From Thermonema lapsum (GTDB lineage: Bacteria > Bacteroidota > Bacteroidia > Cytophagales > Thermonemataceae), in contig NZ_JAASRN010000002.1 in the NCBI RefSeq assembly GCF_011761635.1, positions 310,001 to 374,000 of the forward strand: DNA of 64,000 nt, in the 5' to 3' direction. Positions 38,198 through 47,464 of this stretch are shown piece by piece. Every line of letters begins with the position of its first letter. Positions within the stretch are counted from its first letter, which is position 1. Position numbers and translations under genes: made by a program. The notes beneath the pieces are model-generated. The model saw only the letters and a program-made list of their open reading frames with translations. It made no database searches and was not told the DNA's origin.

Positions 38198-38974
38198 CTA
38201 CCACTCCAAAGTTTTTTTTTCAAGAAAAGCAGCAATGCCGCGGCGGCAATCTTCGGTTTCGCGTGCCATAGCATTCATTTGTGCGGCATACTGCAAACCC
38301 TGCTCGAGGGTACGTTCCTGTATTTCGGCAATGATGCGCTTGCTCAGTTCCATCGAAGACGCCGAGTTTTGGGCACACAACTGTGCAGCATAGGCTTTTA
38401 CTTCGGCTTCGAGACGGTCTGCTTCCACAAGCCGGTGCACCAGCCCTATGCTCAAAGCTTCTTCGGCGTCAATCAGACGCCCCGACAGCAGCAGCTCTTT
38501 TGCCCGTCCCTCTCCTATCTTGCGCAACAGGAACAAGGAAACGATAGCCGGAATAAAACCTATTTTCACCTCGGTATATCCGAACTTGGCTTCGGGCACG
38601 GCAAAAGCAACATCACAGACCGTAACCAAACCGCAGCCACCGGCAATGGCATGTCCCTGTATTTGAGCAATGACCACTTTCTTCAGTGTGTAAATCTTAT
38701 GAAACAACTCTTTCAGGCGCGAGGAGTCCGCCAAATTTTCTTCGTAATTGTTTTTTTGCAATTGCTGTAAATAGGCAAGGTCGGCACCTGCACAAAAGAC
38801 GCTTCCTTTTGCACGCAAAACCACCACTTTCACTTGTCCGTCTGCTTCGGCACGGCGGAAAGCGTCGTGCAACGCCTCTACTATCTCATCATTCAAGGCA
38901 TTGCGTTTGTCGGGGCGGTTCAAGGTGATATAGGCAACGCGCTCCGACACTTCATAAAGAACCACATTTTCCAT
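38198..38974 (-). CDS. Enoyl-CoA hydratase/isomerase family protein
   Basis: A 258-residue crotonase-fold protein. Seen: NRPDKRNALNDEIVEAL, oxyanion-hole segments AKGSVFCAGADLAYL (about 55-70) and IAGGCGLVTVCDVAFA (about 108-123) and the second acidic site PEAKFGYTEVKIGFIPA. The glutamates expected of classic enoyl-CoA hydratases are only partly clear, so methylglutaconyl-CoA hydratase or an isomerase is equally possible. Ends 95 bp before the acidic hypothetical gene. Confidence 0.88.
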   Translation of the reverse strand: MENVVLYEVSERVAYITLNRPDKRNALNDEIVEALHDAFRRAEADGQVKVVVLRAKGSVFCAGADLAYLQQLQKNNYEENLADSSRLKELFHKIYTLKKVVIAQIQGHAIAGGCGLVTVCDVAFAVPEAKFGYTEVKIGFIPAIVSLFLLRKIGEGRAKELLLSGRLIDAEEALSIGLVHRLVEADRLEAEVKAYAAQLCAQNSASSMELSKRIIAEIQERTLEQGLQYAAQMNAMARETEDCRRGIAAFLEKKTLEW

Positions 38975-39039
38975 TGTTATCTTTTTTTAAAATTCTACAT
39001 AACAAGATAAACACAAACAGAATGGCAAATGAAAGGTTT

Positions 39040-39753
39040 TCACCAAACAATCGCTTCCTTTCCGTGTGCTTGCAAATAGGCATTGGCTTTGCTGAAATGG
39101 CGACATCCCCGAAAGCCCCGTGCCAAGGGCGAAGGATGTGGCGCCTCCAGTACCAAATGCTTGGTTGAGTCTATCACCTTGCCTTTTTCTTGGGCATAGC
39201 GCCCCCACAACAGAAATACCAGATGTTCTTTTTGCTGTGAAAGTGCCCGTATAGCTGCATCGGTAAATTGTTCCCATCCTTTGCCGCGATGTGAACCGGC
39301 TTCACGCGCCCGCACCGTCAAGATGGCATTGAGCAACAAAACGCCCTGCCGCGCCCAGCGCTCCAGATTGCCCGAGGCAGGCGGCGGCGTCCCCACGTCT
39401 TCCTGCACTTCGGCAAATATATTGTGCAATGAAGGCGGGATGGGCACCCCATCGTTGACCGAAAACGCCAAACCATGCGCTTGTCCCGGTCCATGGTAGG
39501 GGTCTTGCCCTATGATGACCACCTTGGTATGATGGAAAGGACAGACTTCAAAAGCCCGAAATATCTGTCTGCCGGGCGGATATACCGTATGTTTTTGATA
39601 TTCTTCTTTTACAAATTGCACCAAATCATGAAAATAGGGCTTGCTGAATTCTTCTTTGAGTACCTCTTTCCAAGAAGGTTCTATTTTGACATCTATGGTT
39701 TGCACAACTGTGTGTGTTTTTTTAGGGTCATACATGTATCCTGCAAGAGTCAA
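39040..39753 (-). CDS. ung: Uracil-DNA glycosylase
   Basis: A 237-residue family 1 UDG that removes uracil from DNA. Seen: water-activating Asp in GQDPYHGPGQAHGLAFSV, LLLNAILTVRAREAGSH, and catalytic His in EAPHPSPLA, all canonical. The start may be six codons in (MYDPKKTHT, 39735). Single gene. Confidence 0.95.
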   Translation of the reverse strand: MTLAGYMYDPKKTHTVVQTIDVKIEPSWKEVLKEEFSKPYFHDLVQFVKEEYQKHTVYPPGRQIFRAFEVCPFHHTKVVIIGQDPYHGPGQAHGLAFSVNDGVPIPPSLHNIFAEVQEDVGTPPPASGNLERWARQGVLLLNAILTVRAREAGSHRGKGWEQFTDAAIRALSQQKEHLVFLLWGRYAQEKGKVIDSTKHLVLEAPHPSPLARGFRGCRHFSKANAYLQAHGKEAIVW

Positions 39754-39911
39754 AAATAAAAAAGCAGACGCACTACCACCAAAGCCCGCTCAGCGGCTCA
39801 AAAAATTGGAAACAAACATTGACAATAAAGACAAAATTTTGAACAAAATATTGAATTAATGATAAAATTTCGCTTTTTTTGAATGCTTCAAAACTGAAAA
39901 CAAAAACAACC

Positions 39912-40208
39912 ATGAGTTTAAGCACACTGACCGAACGCATGCAAACCCTCGTAGGCGACAACAGCTCACTGGGGGCTACCATCAAGTTTGTAACCGACGC
40001 CGGCGTGGTATATGTGGATGCCACCACCACCCCGCCTCAAGTACACAACGAAGACAAAGAAGCCGAATGCGTGGTAGAACTCTCTGCCGAAGACGCACAA
40101 AAGCTGCTGGATGGCGACCTCAACCCCATGAGCGCCTTCATGATGGGCAAGCTAAAAGTAAAAGGCAACATGGGCGTTGCCATGAAGTTCATGCAAATTG
40201 TTTCCTAA
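39912..40208 (+). CDS. SCP2 sterol-binding domain-like protein
   Basis: A 98-residue protein, MSLSTLTERMQTLVGDN..., with the small SCP2 fold pattern: VVELSAEDAQKLLDGDLNPMSAFMMGKLKVKGNMGVAMKFM (about 58-97), the typical C-terminal lipid-tunnel region. Such proteins bind acyl-CoA or other lipids. The start at 39912 is chosen over 39879 because the extra residues are uncharacteristic. Confidence 0.85.
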   Translation: MSLSTLTERMQTLVGDNSSLGATIKFVTDAGVVYVDATTTPPQVHNEDKEAECVVELSAEDAQKLLDGDLNPMSAFMMGKLKVKGNMGVAMKFMQIVS

Positions 40209-40255
40209 AGCCGTATGGCTTCTACCCCATACGTTTAGTATGCATTCCTAACTTC

Positions 40256-40284
40256 AACCGCTGCATAACCACAGCGGTTTTTTT
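40256..40284 (+). terminator. Terminator of the SCP2-like gene
   Basis: An 8-bp stem (AACCGCTG with CAGCGGTT) followed by a T-run lies 47 bp after the stop and 92 bp before aconitase. Confidence 0.8.
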
Positions 40285-40376
40285 AATGTTTTCTTAACAG
40301 AAAATTGCTTCTCTTCTAAGAATTTTTATTTTTGTTTTTGCTATTGCAGTAGCTTGAATGAACAATTATTAAAAAA

Positions 40377-43178
40377 ATGAACCCTATGGACTTACAAAAG
40401 TTATCCCAAGAAGTAAGTCGTTCTCTCGAATCGGGCGGCAAAAAGTATAATTATTACTCGCTGCCCGCAGTAGAAGAGAAAGGCTTTTCTGTACGTCGTT
40501 TGCCCTACTCCATTCGCATATTGCTGGAAAATGCCCTGCGCAACTTCGACAACTTCGGCATTACTACCGAACACCTCGACACCTTACTTCACTGGCACCC
40601 CTCGGGCAGCGACAAGGAAATTCCTTACAAGCCGGCACGCGTTTTAATGCAGGACTTCACCGGTGTGCCCGCAGTAGTAGATTTGGCTTCTTTGCGCTCC
40701 GAGATGCAGCGCAAAGGCAAAGACCCGAAGAAAATCAATCCGCTCATTCCCGTAGATTTGGTCATAGACCACTCCATTCAGGTGGAATATTTCGGTACGA
40801 GCTATGCCTTCCGCCGCAATGTAGAACTGGAATATGAGCGCAACAAAGAACGCTATCAGTTGCTCAAATGGGCACAAAAGGCTTTTAAAAACTTCTCTGT
40901 AGTGCCTCCCGGCATGGGCATCTGCCACCAAGTGAACCTCGAATACCTCGCCAAAGGGGTGATGGAAAAAGAGGGGGTGCTTTTCCCCGACACGCTGGTA
41001 GGCACCGACTCCCACACGCCCATGGTCAACGGCATTGGTGTGCTGGGCTGGGGGGTAGGCGGTATCGAGGCAGAAGCCGCGCTGCTGGGGCAACCTATTT
41101 ATTTCCTCACGCCGCAGGTCATCGGTCTGAAGCTCACTGGCGAATTGCCGGCAGGCACCACCGCTACCGACTTGGTGTTGACCATCACCCACTTGCTGCG
41201 CAAATATGGGGTTGTAGGCAAGTTTGTAGAAGTATTTGGCGACGGACTGGACAAGCTCACCGTGCCCGACCGCGCAACCATCTCCAATATGTCGCCTGAA
41301 TTTGGGTGTACCGTTACCTTCTTCCCCGTAGATGAGCGCACCCTCGACTATATGGCGCTCACCGGGCGCCCCGAAGAATGGATTCGCGTGGTAGAAGACT
41401 ACTGCAAAGCCAATGCCCTGTGGCGCAATAGCCAAGACCCAATAGAATATTCGCACGTGCTGGAACTGGACTTGGGCAGCGTACAGCCCACCGTTTCGGG
41501 TCCGAAGCGCCCGCAAGACAAGATTCTGGTAAAAGACTTGAAAGAAAGCTTCAAAAAGCTGCTCAAAGAAGAGCATCAACGCGACTACATAGAGCCAGAA
41601 GCGCGTCAAGAGAATGTATGGCTCAACGAGGGGGGCAGCCAAACTGCTTTTAGCGAGCAGGCACAAAACCGTTCGACAGATGCCGAAGTAATCGTGGAAG
41701 AAGTAAAAAACAAACAACGCACGGTGCGTGTCCGCCTCAACCATGAAGAGTATTTGTTGAGCGACGGCGCCATAGTCATCGCTGCCATCACCTCGTGCAC
41801 CAACACCTCTAACCCAAGTGTGATGTTAGGGGCAGGTTTGGTCGCCAAAAAAGCCATTGAGCGCGGCTTAAGTGTAAAGCCTTGGGTAAAAACCAGCTTG
41901 GCGCCCGGCTCTAAGGTGGTTACCGACTACTTGGAACGTTCTGGCTTGCTTGAAGAGTTAGAAGCTCTGCGTTTTCATGTAGTAGGCTACGGCTGCACCT
42001 CTTGCATCGGCAACAGTGGTCCGCTGCCCGCCCCCATCGCCGAAGCCATAGAAAAGCATCAATTGATTGCTGCCAGCGTGCTGTCGGGCAACCGCAATTT
42101 TGAGGCGCGGGTACATCCGCAGGTAAAAATGAACTTCCTTGCTTCGCCCATGCTGGTAGTTGCCTATGCTATTGCCGGTCGCGTAGACATAGACCTTCTC
42201 AATGAACCCTTAGGTTATGACCCCAACCTCGAACCGGTCTATTTAAAAGACATATGGCCCACACAGGAAGAAATATTCGAGGTGATGCAGAAGGTCATCG
42301 CACCGGAAGACTTCCGCAGAAACTACACGCAGATATTCGAAGGCGACGACTTGTGGCAATCGCTGCCGGCACCTTCGGGCGAGATTTATCAATGGGACGA
42401 GCAGTCTACTTACATCCAAGAGGCGCCCTTCTTCACGAACCTGCCAGAAAAGCCTGAGCCCATCAAGCCGCTGGAAGGCGCCCGCGTCCTGTTGTATTTG
42501 GGCGACAGCGTTACCACCGACCACATATCGCCTGCCGGTTCGTTTAAGCCCGACTCTCCTGCTGGCAAGTACCTGATAGCCAAAGGTGTGCAGCCCAAAG
42601 ACTTCAATAGCTACGGTGCGCGCCGTGGCAACCACGAAGTGATGATGCGCGGCACTTTTGCCAACGTGCGTATCAAAAACAAGCTGGCAAAACGTGAGGG
42701 CGGTTACACCACCTACCTGCCTACAGGCGAAGAAATGACCGTCTTCGAGGCGGCAATGAAATACCAAGCAGACGGCACCCCGCTGCTGATACTGGCAGGC
42801 AAGGAATATGGTAGTGGCTCCTCGCGCGACTGGGCTGCCAAAGGGACCTACCTGCTGGGCATCCGGGCAGTGATTGCCGAAAGCTATGAACGCATTCACC
42901 GCAGCAATCTGATTGGTATGGGGGTGCTTCCGCTTCAATTCAAAGAGGGCGAATCGGCGGCAAGCTTAGGTCTCGATGGCACCGAAATATTCAGTATCGA
43001 AGGCATAGATGACAACATCAAACCGCAGGCGGTTTTACACGTGAAAGCGCAAAAAAGCAATGGCAACACTGTAACCTTTGATGTGATTTGCCGCCTCGAC
43101 TCAGCAATAGAAGTGGAATATTACCGCCATAAAGGCATATTGAACTACGTGCTGCGGCAATTCTTGCAAGAGGCGTAA
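40377..43178 (+). CDS. acnA: Aconitate hydratase
   Basis: A 933-residue [4Fe-4S] TCA enzyme of the AcnA/IRP type that interconverts citrate and isocitrate. Seen: cluster cysteines in SCTNTSNPSVM (about 475) and GYGCTSCIGNSGPL (about 540), DSHTPMVNGIGVLGWGVGG, and the mobile domain 4 with YGSGSSRDWAAKG (about 805). Start could be at 40386 (MDLQKL). Monocistronic, with a strong terminator after it. Confidence 0.96.
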   Translation: MNPMDLQKLSQEVSRSLESGGKKYNYYSLPAVEEKGFSVRRLPYSIRILLENALRNFDNFGITTEHLDTLLHWHPSGSDKEIPYKPARVLMQDFTGVPAVVDLASLRSEMQRKGKDPKKINPLIPVDLVIDHSIQVEYFGTSYAFRRNVELEYERNKERYQLLKWAQKAFKNFSVVPPGMGICHQVNLEYLAKGVMEKEGVLFPDTLVGTDSHTPMVNGIGVLGWGVGGIEAEAALLGQPIYFLTPQVIGLKLTGELPAGTTATDLVLTITHLLRKYGVVGKFVEVFGDGLDKLTVPDRATISNMSPEFGCTVTFFPVDERTLDYMALTGRPEEWIRVVEDYCKANALWRNSQDPIEYSHVLELDLGSVQPTVSGPKRPQDKILVKDLKESFKKLLKEEHQRDYIEPEARQENVWLNEGGSQTAFSEQAQNRSTDAEVIVEEVKNKQRTVRVRLNHEEYLLSDGAIVIAAITSCTNTSNPSVMLGAGLVAKKAIERGLSVKPWVKTSLAPGSKVVTDYLERSGLLEELEALRFHVVGYGCTSCIGNSGPLPAPIAEAIEKHQLIAASVLSGNRNFEARVHPQVKMNFLASPMLVVAYAIAGRVDIDLLNEPLGYDPNLEPVYLKDIWPTQEEIFEVMQKVIAPEDFRRNYTQIFEGDDLWQSLPAPSGEIYQWDEQSTYIQEAPFFTNLPEKPEPIKPLEGARVLLYLGDSVTTDHISPAGSFKPDSPAGKYLIAKGVQPKDFNSYGARRGNHEVMMRGTFANVRIKNKLAKREGGYTTYLPTGEEMTVFEAAMKYQADGTPLLILAGKEYGSGSSRDWAAKGTYLLGIRAVIAESYERIHRSNLIGMGVLPLQFKEGESAASLGLDGTEIFSIEGIDDNIKPQAVLHVKAQKSNGNTVTFDVICRLDSAIEVEYYRHKGILNYVLRQFLQEA

Positions 43179-43187
43179 ACACCTGCC

Positions 43188-43216
43188 AAGCCCCTCAACC
43201 TGAGGGGCTTTTTTAT
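43188..43216. terminator. Terminator between acnA and the Nudix gene
   Basis: A perfect 10-bp stem (AAGCCCCTCA, 3-nt loop, TGAGGGGCTT) followed by a T-run, between convergent genes. Confidence 0.88.
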
Positions 43217-43286
43217 TTCCACAAGCACAAGAGCCGAAAGTCTGAACAACAAGCAACAGAAAGCTTCGAAGGAAGGAAAGAAAGAC

Positions 43287-43952
43287 TTAGGCACCAGAAG
43301 AAACAATTTGCCTCCATACCTGCAAGAACTCATTCAGTATCATGGCTGTGGCTCCCCATATGATGTGCTCTCCCACACGAAAACAAGGGATGTGATATTC
43401 TTGGTCTTTCCAAAGACGTACATGCACGTCACGGCAGCGCTCAAACTCATGCAACGGGATTTCGAGTGTAGCGGCTACTTCGGTAGGTTCTGGCTCAAAA
43501 ACAGGGGCATAGTCTATGACTGCCACCTGTGGATACACCATAAAGTTGCTGGGTGGAATATACAAAGGACTCAGGCTTCCGACGACCTGTGGCGGGCTTA
43601 GCGTTACTCCTATTTCTTCGGCTGTTTCGCGCAAGGCAGTATCCACATAGTCGGCGTCGGTGTCATCTACTTTGCCGCCGGGAAAGGCTATTTGCCCACT
43701 GTGGACGCCGGGATATTTCTGGCGCACGATGAAAGGTATGTGCCAAACAGCCTGTTTAGGATACAACAGCAATAGCACTGCGCCAAGGCGAGCACCGGGT
43801 GGCGGAGGCAAGTCGCGGGGTTCCTTGTCGGGGAAACGCTGCGGCGGTGCCATGCCTATATGAGCACGCCACCCCGGGAGCGGGGCGCGCAGTGCCTGCC
43901 ACAATTGCTCTTTTAGCTGTCCGGGGGGCGGTTGTGGGGACTGGTAATGCAT
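43287..43952 (-). CDS. Nudix hydrolase, CoA pyrophosphatase type
   Basis: A 221-residue protein with a Nudix box of the NudL/CoAse form: FPGGKVDDTDADYVDTALRE followed by TAEEIGV (about 90-117), and the upstream AVLLLLYPKQ...VHSGQIAFPGGK segment typical of CoA pyrophosphatases. Likely hydrolyses CoA or related nucleotides. Its start overlaps the asnS stop as TAATG, so it is probably co-transcribed and coupled with asnS. Confidence 0.88.
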   Translation of the reverse strand: MHYQSPQPPPGQLKEQLWQALRAPLPGWRAHIGMAPPQRFPDKEPRDLPPPPGARLGAVLLLLYPKQAVWHIPFIVRQKYPGVHSGQIAFPGGKVDDTDADYVDTALRETAEEIGVTLSPPQVVGSLSPLYIPPSNFMVYPQVAVIDYAPVFEPEPTEVAATLEIPLHEFERCRDVHVRLWKDQEYHIPCFRVGEHIIWGATAMILNEFLQVWRQIVSSGA

Positions 43953-45391
43953 TAGAATTCGGCGTTACCGGGTGTACGGGGGAAAGGAATCACGTCGCGT
44001 ATGTTGCCCATGCCAGTAATGAACTGCACGAAGCGTTCCAGCCCCAAGCCAAAGCCACTGTGGGGCACGCTGCCAAAGCGGCGGGTATCCAGATACCACC
44101 ACATCTCTTCGGTAGAGATGCCTACTTCTTCCATACGGCGTTTGAGCTTGTCGTAGTCTTCTTCACGCTGCGAACCCCCGATGATTTCTCCAATACCGGG
44201 AAAGAGCACATCCATAGCGCGGACGGTCTTGCCGTCGTCGTTTTGTTTCATGTAAAAAGCCTTGATTTCCTTGGGGTAATCGGTCAAAATTACGGGCTTT
44301 TTGAAATGCTTTTCCACCAAATAGCGCTCGTGCTCTGCCTGCAGGTCAATCCCCCAAGAAACGGGGAACTGAAATTGGTTTTTCTTCTGCGGCTTCGACT
44401 GCAGCAACAGCTCGATGGCTTCGGTGTAACTGAGACGCTCGAAAGCATTTTCTACTACGAAATTCAGCTTTTCGATGAGCGGCATGGGGCTGCGTTCGCT
44501 TTCCTTCTTGCTCTTTTCTTCGTCGAGCAGGCGTTTTTCCAAGAAAGCCAAGTCGTCGGCACAATGCTCAAGCACATGGCGGATGACGTACTTCACAAAA
44601 CGCTCAGCCAAGTCCATGTTGTCGTGGATGTCATAAAAGGCGGCTTCGGGCTCTATCATCCAGAATTCTGCCAAGTGGCGTGTGGTGTTTGAGTTTTCGG
44701 CACGGAAGGTAGGACCAAAAGTGTACACACGCCCTAAACCCAACGCCATCAATTCGGCTTCGAGCTGCCCAGACACTGTCAGGTTGGTCGGACGTTCGAA
44801 GAAATCTTCTTTGAAGTTCACCTCTCCCTCTTGGGTCAAGGGCGGATTTTTGAGGTCGAGGGTCGTAACACGAAACATAGCCCCCGCGCCTTCGGCATCG
44901 GAAGCGGTGATGATGGGTGAGTGTACATAGAAGAAGCCTTCTTCATGGAAAAACTTGTGGATGGCATAGGATACATGATGACGGACGCGAAACACAGCGC
45001 CAAAAGTAGCCGTACGTGCCCGCAGATGGGCGTTTTCGCGCACAAACTCCAAAGAGTGTTTTTTGGGCTGTAAAGGATATTTTTCCGGGTCAGCTGGTCC
45101 CAACACTTCTACTTCTTGGGCTTGCACCTCCACTGCCTGCCCACTGCCCTGCGAAGGCACCAGCTTGCCCAAGACACGCACCGACGCCCCAGTGTGCACC
45201 TCTTTCAGCTGTTCTTCGGATATCTGGTTGAGGTCTACTACCACCTGTATGTTGTGAATGGTAGAGCCGTCGTTTACGGTAATGAAAGCTACTTGCTTGC
45301 TGCCCCTACGATTGCGCACCCAGCCCAGTACTTCTACCGTTTGTTCTTGCGGCGCAGTAGTCAACAGTTCCTTGATGGTTGGTTTTGCCAT
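43952..45391 (-). CDS. asnS: Asparagine-tRNA ligase
   Basis: A 479-residue class II synthetase that charges tRNA-Asn. Seen: N-terminal OB-fold ([25 protein letters not shown], about 18-42), motif 2 [20 protein letters not shown], and motif 3 [33 protein letters not shown] at the C-terminus, where the ending PRTPGNAEF is specific to AsnRS. Upstream is the divergent WYL regulator. Confidence 0.96.
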   Translation of the reverse strand: MAKPTIKELLTTAPQEQTVEVLGWVRNRRGSKQVAFITVNDGSTIHNIQVVVDLNQISEEQLKEVHTGASVRVLGKLVPSQGSGQAVEVQAQEVEVLGPADPEKYPLQPKKHSLEFVRENAHLRARTATFGAVFRVRHHVSYAIHKFFHEEGFFYVHSPIITASDAEGAGAMFRVTTLDLKNPPLTQEGEVNFKEDFFERPTNLTVSGQLEAELMALGLGRVYTFGPTFRAENSNTTRHLAEFWMIEPEAAFYDIHDNMDLAERFVKYVIRHVLEHCADDLAFLEKRLLDEEKSKKESERSPMPLIEKLNFVVENAFERLSYTEAIELLLQSKPQKKNQFQFPVSWGIDLQAEHERYLVEKHFKKPVILTDYPKEIKAFYMKQNDDGKTVRAMDVLFPGIGEIIGGSQREEDYDKLKRRMEEVGISTEEMWWYLDTRRFGSVPHSGFGLGLERFVQFITGMGNIRDVIPFPRTPGNAEF

Positions 45392-45566
45392 AGTGTATGT
45401 ACGCGTTTAATTGGGTATGGTCGATATAGTTTTTTCTGTCAGGGGCTTAAAGTTAGTGCTTTTTGAAGAAACACAAGCAAGGGCAGCAACCGGCTTTTGC
45501 CTCATGGACTTGCTTCGGTCAACAAGCTTGTAAAAAAATTGCCATATTTTGGAAAATCGCTATTTT

Positions 45567-45602
45567 GTAGTACATACAGGGCACACTGCTGCCCACTACT
45601 AC
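45567..45602. promoter_or_regulatory. Imperfect palindrome upstream of the WYL gene
   Basis: Outer arms GTAGTA (45567-45572) and TACTAC (45597-45602) enclose inner arms GGGCA (45579-45583) and TGCCC (45590-45594). It is 24 bp before the WYL regulator start and could be an autoregulatory operator; no footprint or conservation data support it. Confidence 0.3.
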
Positions 45603-45625
45603 GTATAAAACAAAGGTTTACTTCC

Positions 45626-46561
45626 ATGAGTGACAAGAGTCGCCCCCGTGCGCGCGTGTTGCGCCTGCTGTTGCTGCTTATTCAAAGCCCCTATGCCTAC
45701 ACGCTCAAAGAGCTGGCAAAGCATATGGGGGTAAATGTGCGCACCATCAAGCGCGATTTGGAAGAAATCCGCAATGCCGGTTTTGTCATCGATTACGACA
45801 GCAAATACCGCTATGCGCTGCGCACCGAAGAGAAGGGCAAAGAACTCCAAGACCTGCTGTATTTTTCTATCGAAGAACAGCAGATGCTCTACCTTGCCAT
45901 CGACAACCTGCCCTTACAAGAGCACAGAGCGCGACGCCTGCGCCAAAAGCTGGGCTCACTCTACGACTTCCACAAGCTGGGCTTGCTGGCTTATCCCAAG
46001 CCTTTTTTGACCAAGATAGAGCACCTGGCAGAAGCAAAAAAGCAAAAGCGGCAGGTGCTGCTAAAAAACTACCGTTCGGTCAACTCCAACGAAACGAAAG
46101 ACCGTCGGGTAGAGGTATTCGAGCTGCGGGCAGCCGAAGACCTGTGTTTTGCCTATGACCTGCACCACCAAAGCAACCGTATTTTCCGCCCTTCACGCTG
46201 TGGCGAGGTGGTAGTGCTCAATGAATCATGGCAATACGAACATAAACACCGCCCCCTGCCTACCGACCCTTTCCTCATCGTAGATGAGCTGCAAGTGCCG
46301 GTGGATATCCGCCTGAAAACGGGTGGCTATAACCTGCTCATAGAGCAGTTTCCGATTTGCGCCCAATATTGTGAAAAGATAGATGCCGAAAGCTATGCCT
46401 TCCGTTGCAAGGTAAACCACCAGTTCATCGGGCTGAGTAATTTTCTCTTGGGCAATCACGAGCAAGTCATCGCTATTGTGGAGCCCGCCGAGCTGGTCGA
46501 GCACTTGCGGTCGCGACTTCAAAAAATGGTCTTTCTGACAAAAAGTGAAAAATTTTCCTGA
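45626..46561 (+). CDS. WYL domain transcriptional regulator
   Basis: A 311-residue protein with an N-terminal winged HTH (ARVLRLLLLLIQSPYAYTLKELAKHMGVNVRTIKRDLEEI, about 7-47) and a WYL region (about 140-310), ending in the WCX-type extension. WYL proteins often regulate CRISPR-Cas operons and bind nucleic acid ligands. This gene sits 75 bp upstream of cas6 on the same strand, and asnS is divergent. Start at 45626 (MSDKSRPRARVL) is preferred over the longer ORF from 45497. Likely a local regulator of the cas genes. Confidence 0.85.
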   Translation: MSDKSRPRARVLRLLLLLIQSPYAYTLKELAKHMGVNVRTIKRDLEEIRNAGFVIDYDSKYRYALRTEEKGKELQDLLYFSIEEQQMLYLAIDNLPLQEHRARRLRQKLGSLYDFHKLGLLAYPKPFLTKIEHLAEAKKQKRQVLLKNYRSVNSNETKDRRVEVFELRAAEDLCFAYDLHHQSNRIFRPSRCGEVVVLNESWQYEHKHRPLPTDPFLIVDELQVPVDIRLKTGGYNLLIEQFPICAQYCEKIDAESYAFRCKVNHQFIGLSNFLLGNHEQVIAIVEPAELVEHLRSRLQKMVFLTKSEKFS

Positions 46562-46600
46562 GGAGGGACAGTTTTTGTCATACCTCCGGTAGTAGCTTTG
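46562..46600 (+). promoter_or_regulatory. Putative cas promoter with overlapping operator palindrome
   Basis: A 26-bp inverted repeat (GGAGG at 46562, GACA at 46567, TGTC at 46576, CCTCC at 46583-46587) overlaps a -33-like TTTTTG (46572-46577). A -7 match TAGCTTTG lies at 46593-46600, though the 15-nt spacer is shorter than usual. The ATG of cas6 is at 46637. The symmetric element is a candidate WYL binding site; it begins one base after the WYL stop codon and has no T-run of terminator length after the second arm. Confidence 0.4.
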
Positions 46601-46636
46601 TTTCGAACAGTTTCAAGCATATAAAACATCATCGCA

Positions 46637-47464
46637 ATGAGGATTCAACTGACACTACAACATCTGCCTGAAGCAAAGGTGGATTTCAACTACCAATACC
46701 AAGTGTCGTCATGGATTTACAAGACGCTGGCACAAGCCGATGGCGACTTTGCCGAATGGCTGCACCAACAAGGGTACGTCTATGGCAAACGGGCATACCG
46801 TCTGTTTACCTTTGGCAAGCTGCAGCCCCGACGCTATAGCATAGACCAGAAAAACAGAATGCTCGTATTGCTTGAAAACACCTCAACGCTGACGCTCTCG
46901 TTCTATGTGCCGGAAACCATGCAACACTTCGTTACGGGCTTGTTCGAACAACAAAGGTTTCGTTTGGGCAGTCCTCGTTATGCCGTAGATTTTGAAGTGC
47001 AGATGGTGCGCATACTGCCACCGCCCCTTTTCAAAGAAACGATGCGTTACCGCTGCGAATCGCCTATGCTCATAAGCAAGCAAGTAGAGGGCAATCCCTA
47101 CCCCCAATATCTGGCGCCCGATGCGCCAGACTACGCCTCCCTGCTGCTACAAAACCTGCTGCGCAAGTGGCGAGCATGGCAAAGGGTAACAGCGCTCAGC
47201 AATGAAGCACCACTCGAAGAAAGCCTCCCCCATGGGGTGCCTTTTGGCTTCAGCCTGCTGAGCACGCCTCGCTCCAAGCTGCTAAGAGTCAAAAAGACAG
47301 AACTACGTGGCTATGAATTCAGCTTTGAGCTGACTGCCCCCATCGAACTGCATGAAATAGGTTACTACGCCGGCTTTGGCGAAAAAAATGCCGCCGCCGG
47401 CATGGGCATGGTGCAAGTGGTGCGTGATGGAAATACGCAAGTAAGAAAAAACGCAGTATTATGA
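46637..47464 (+). CDS. cas6: CRISPR-associated endoribonuclease Cas6 (first copy)
   Basis: A 275-residue RAMP protein that cuts pre-crRNA within repeats. The N-terminus MRIQLTLQHLPEAKVDFNYQ and the KRAYRLFTFGKL segment (about 54-65) match Cas6; a candidate catalytic His lies in WLHQQGY (about residue 38). The C-terminus carries the glycine-rich loop GFGEKNAAAGMGMV. It heads the cas operon. Its stop overlaps the start of a second Cas6-type gene as ATGA. Confidence 0.85.
   Translation: MRIQLTLQHLPEAKVDFNYQYQVSSWIYKTLAQADGDFAEWLHQQGYVYGKRAYRLFTFGKLQPRRYSIDQKNRMLVLLENTSTLTLSFYVPETMQHFVTGLFEQQRFRLGSPRYAVDFEVQMVRILPPPLFKETMRYRCESPMLISKQVEGNPYPQYLAPDAPDYASLLLQNLLRKWRAWQRVTALSNEAPLEESLPHGVPFGFSLLSTPRSKLLRVKKTELRGYEFSFELTAPIELHEIGYYAGFGEKNAAAGMGMVQVVRDGNTQVRKNAVL

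Noticed and set aside
40644-41744. 366-codon minus-strand ORF opposite aconitase
   Set aside because: Shadow of acnA; no motifs.
46562-46587. GGAGG...CCTCC element as a terminator of the WYL gene
   Set aside because: No T-run of terminator length follows and a promoter-like box lies inside it; an operator reading fits better.
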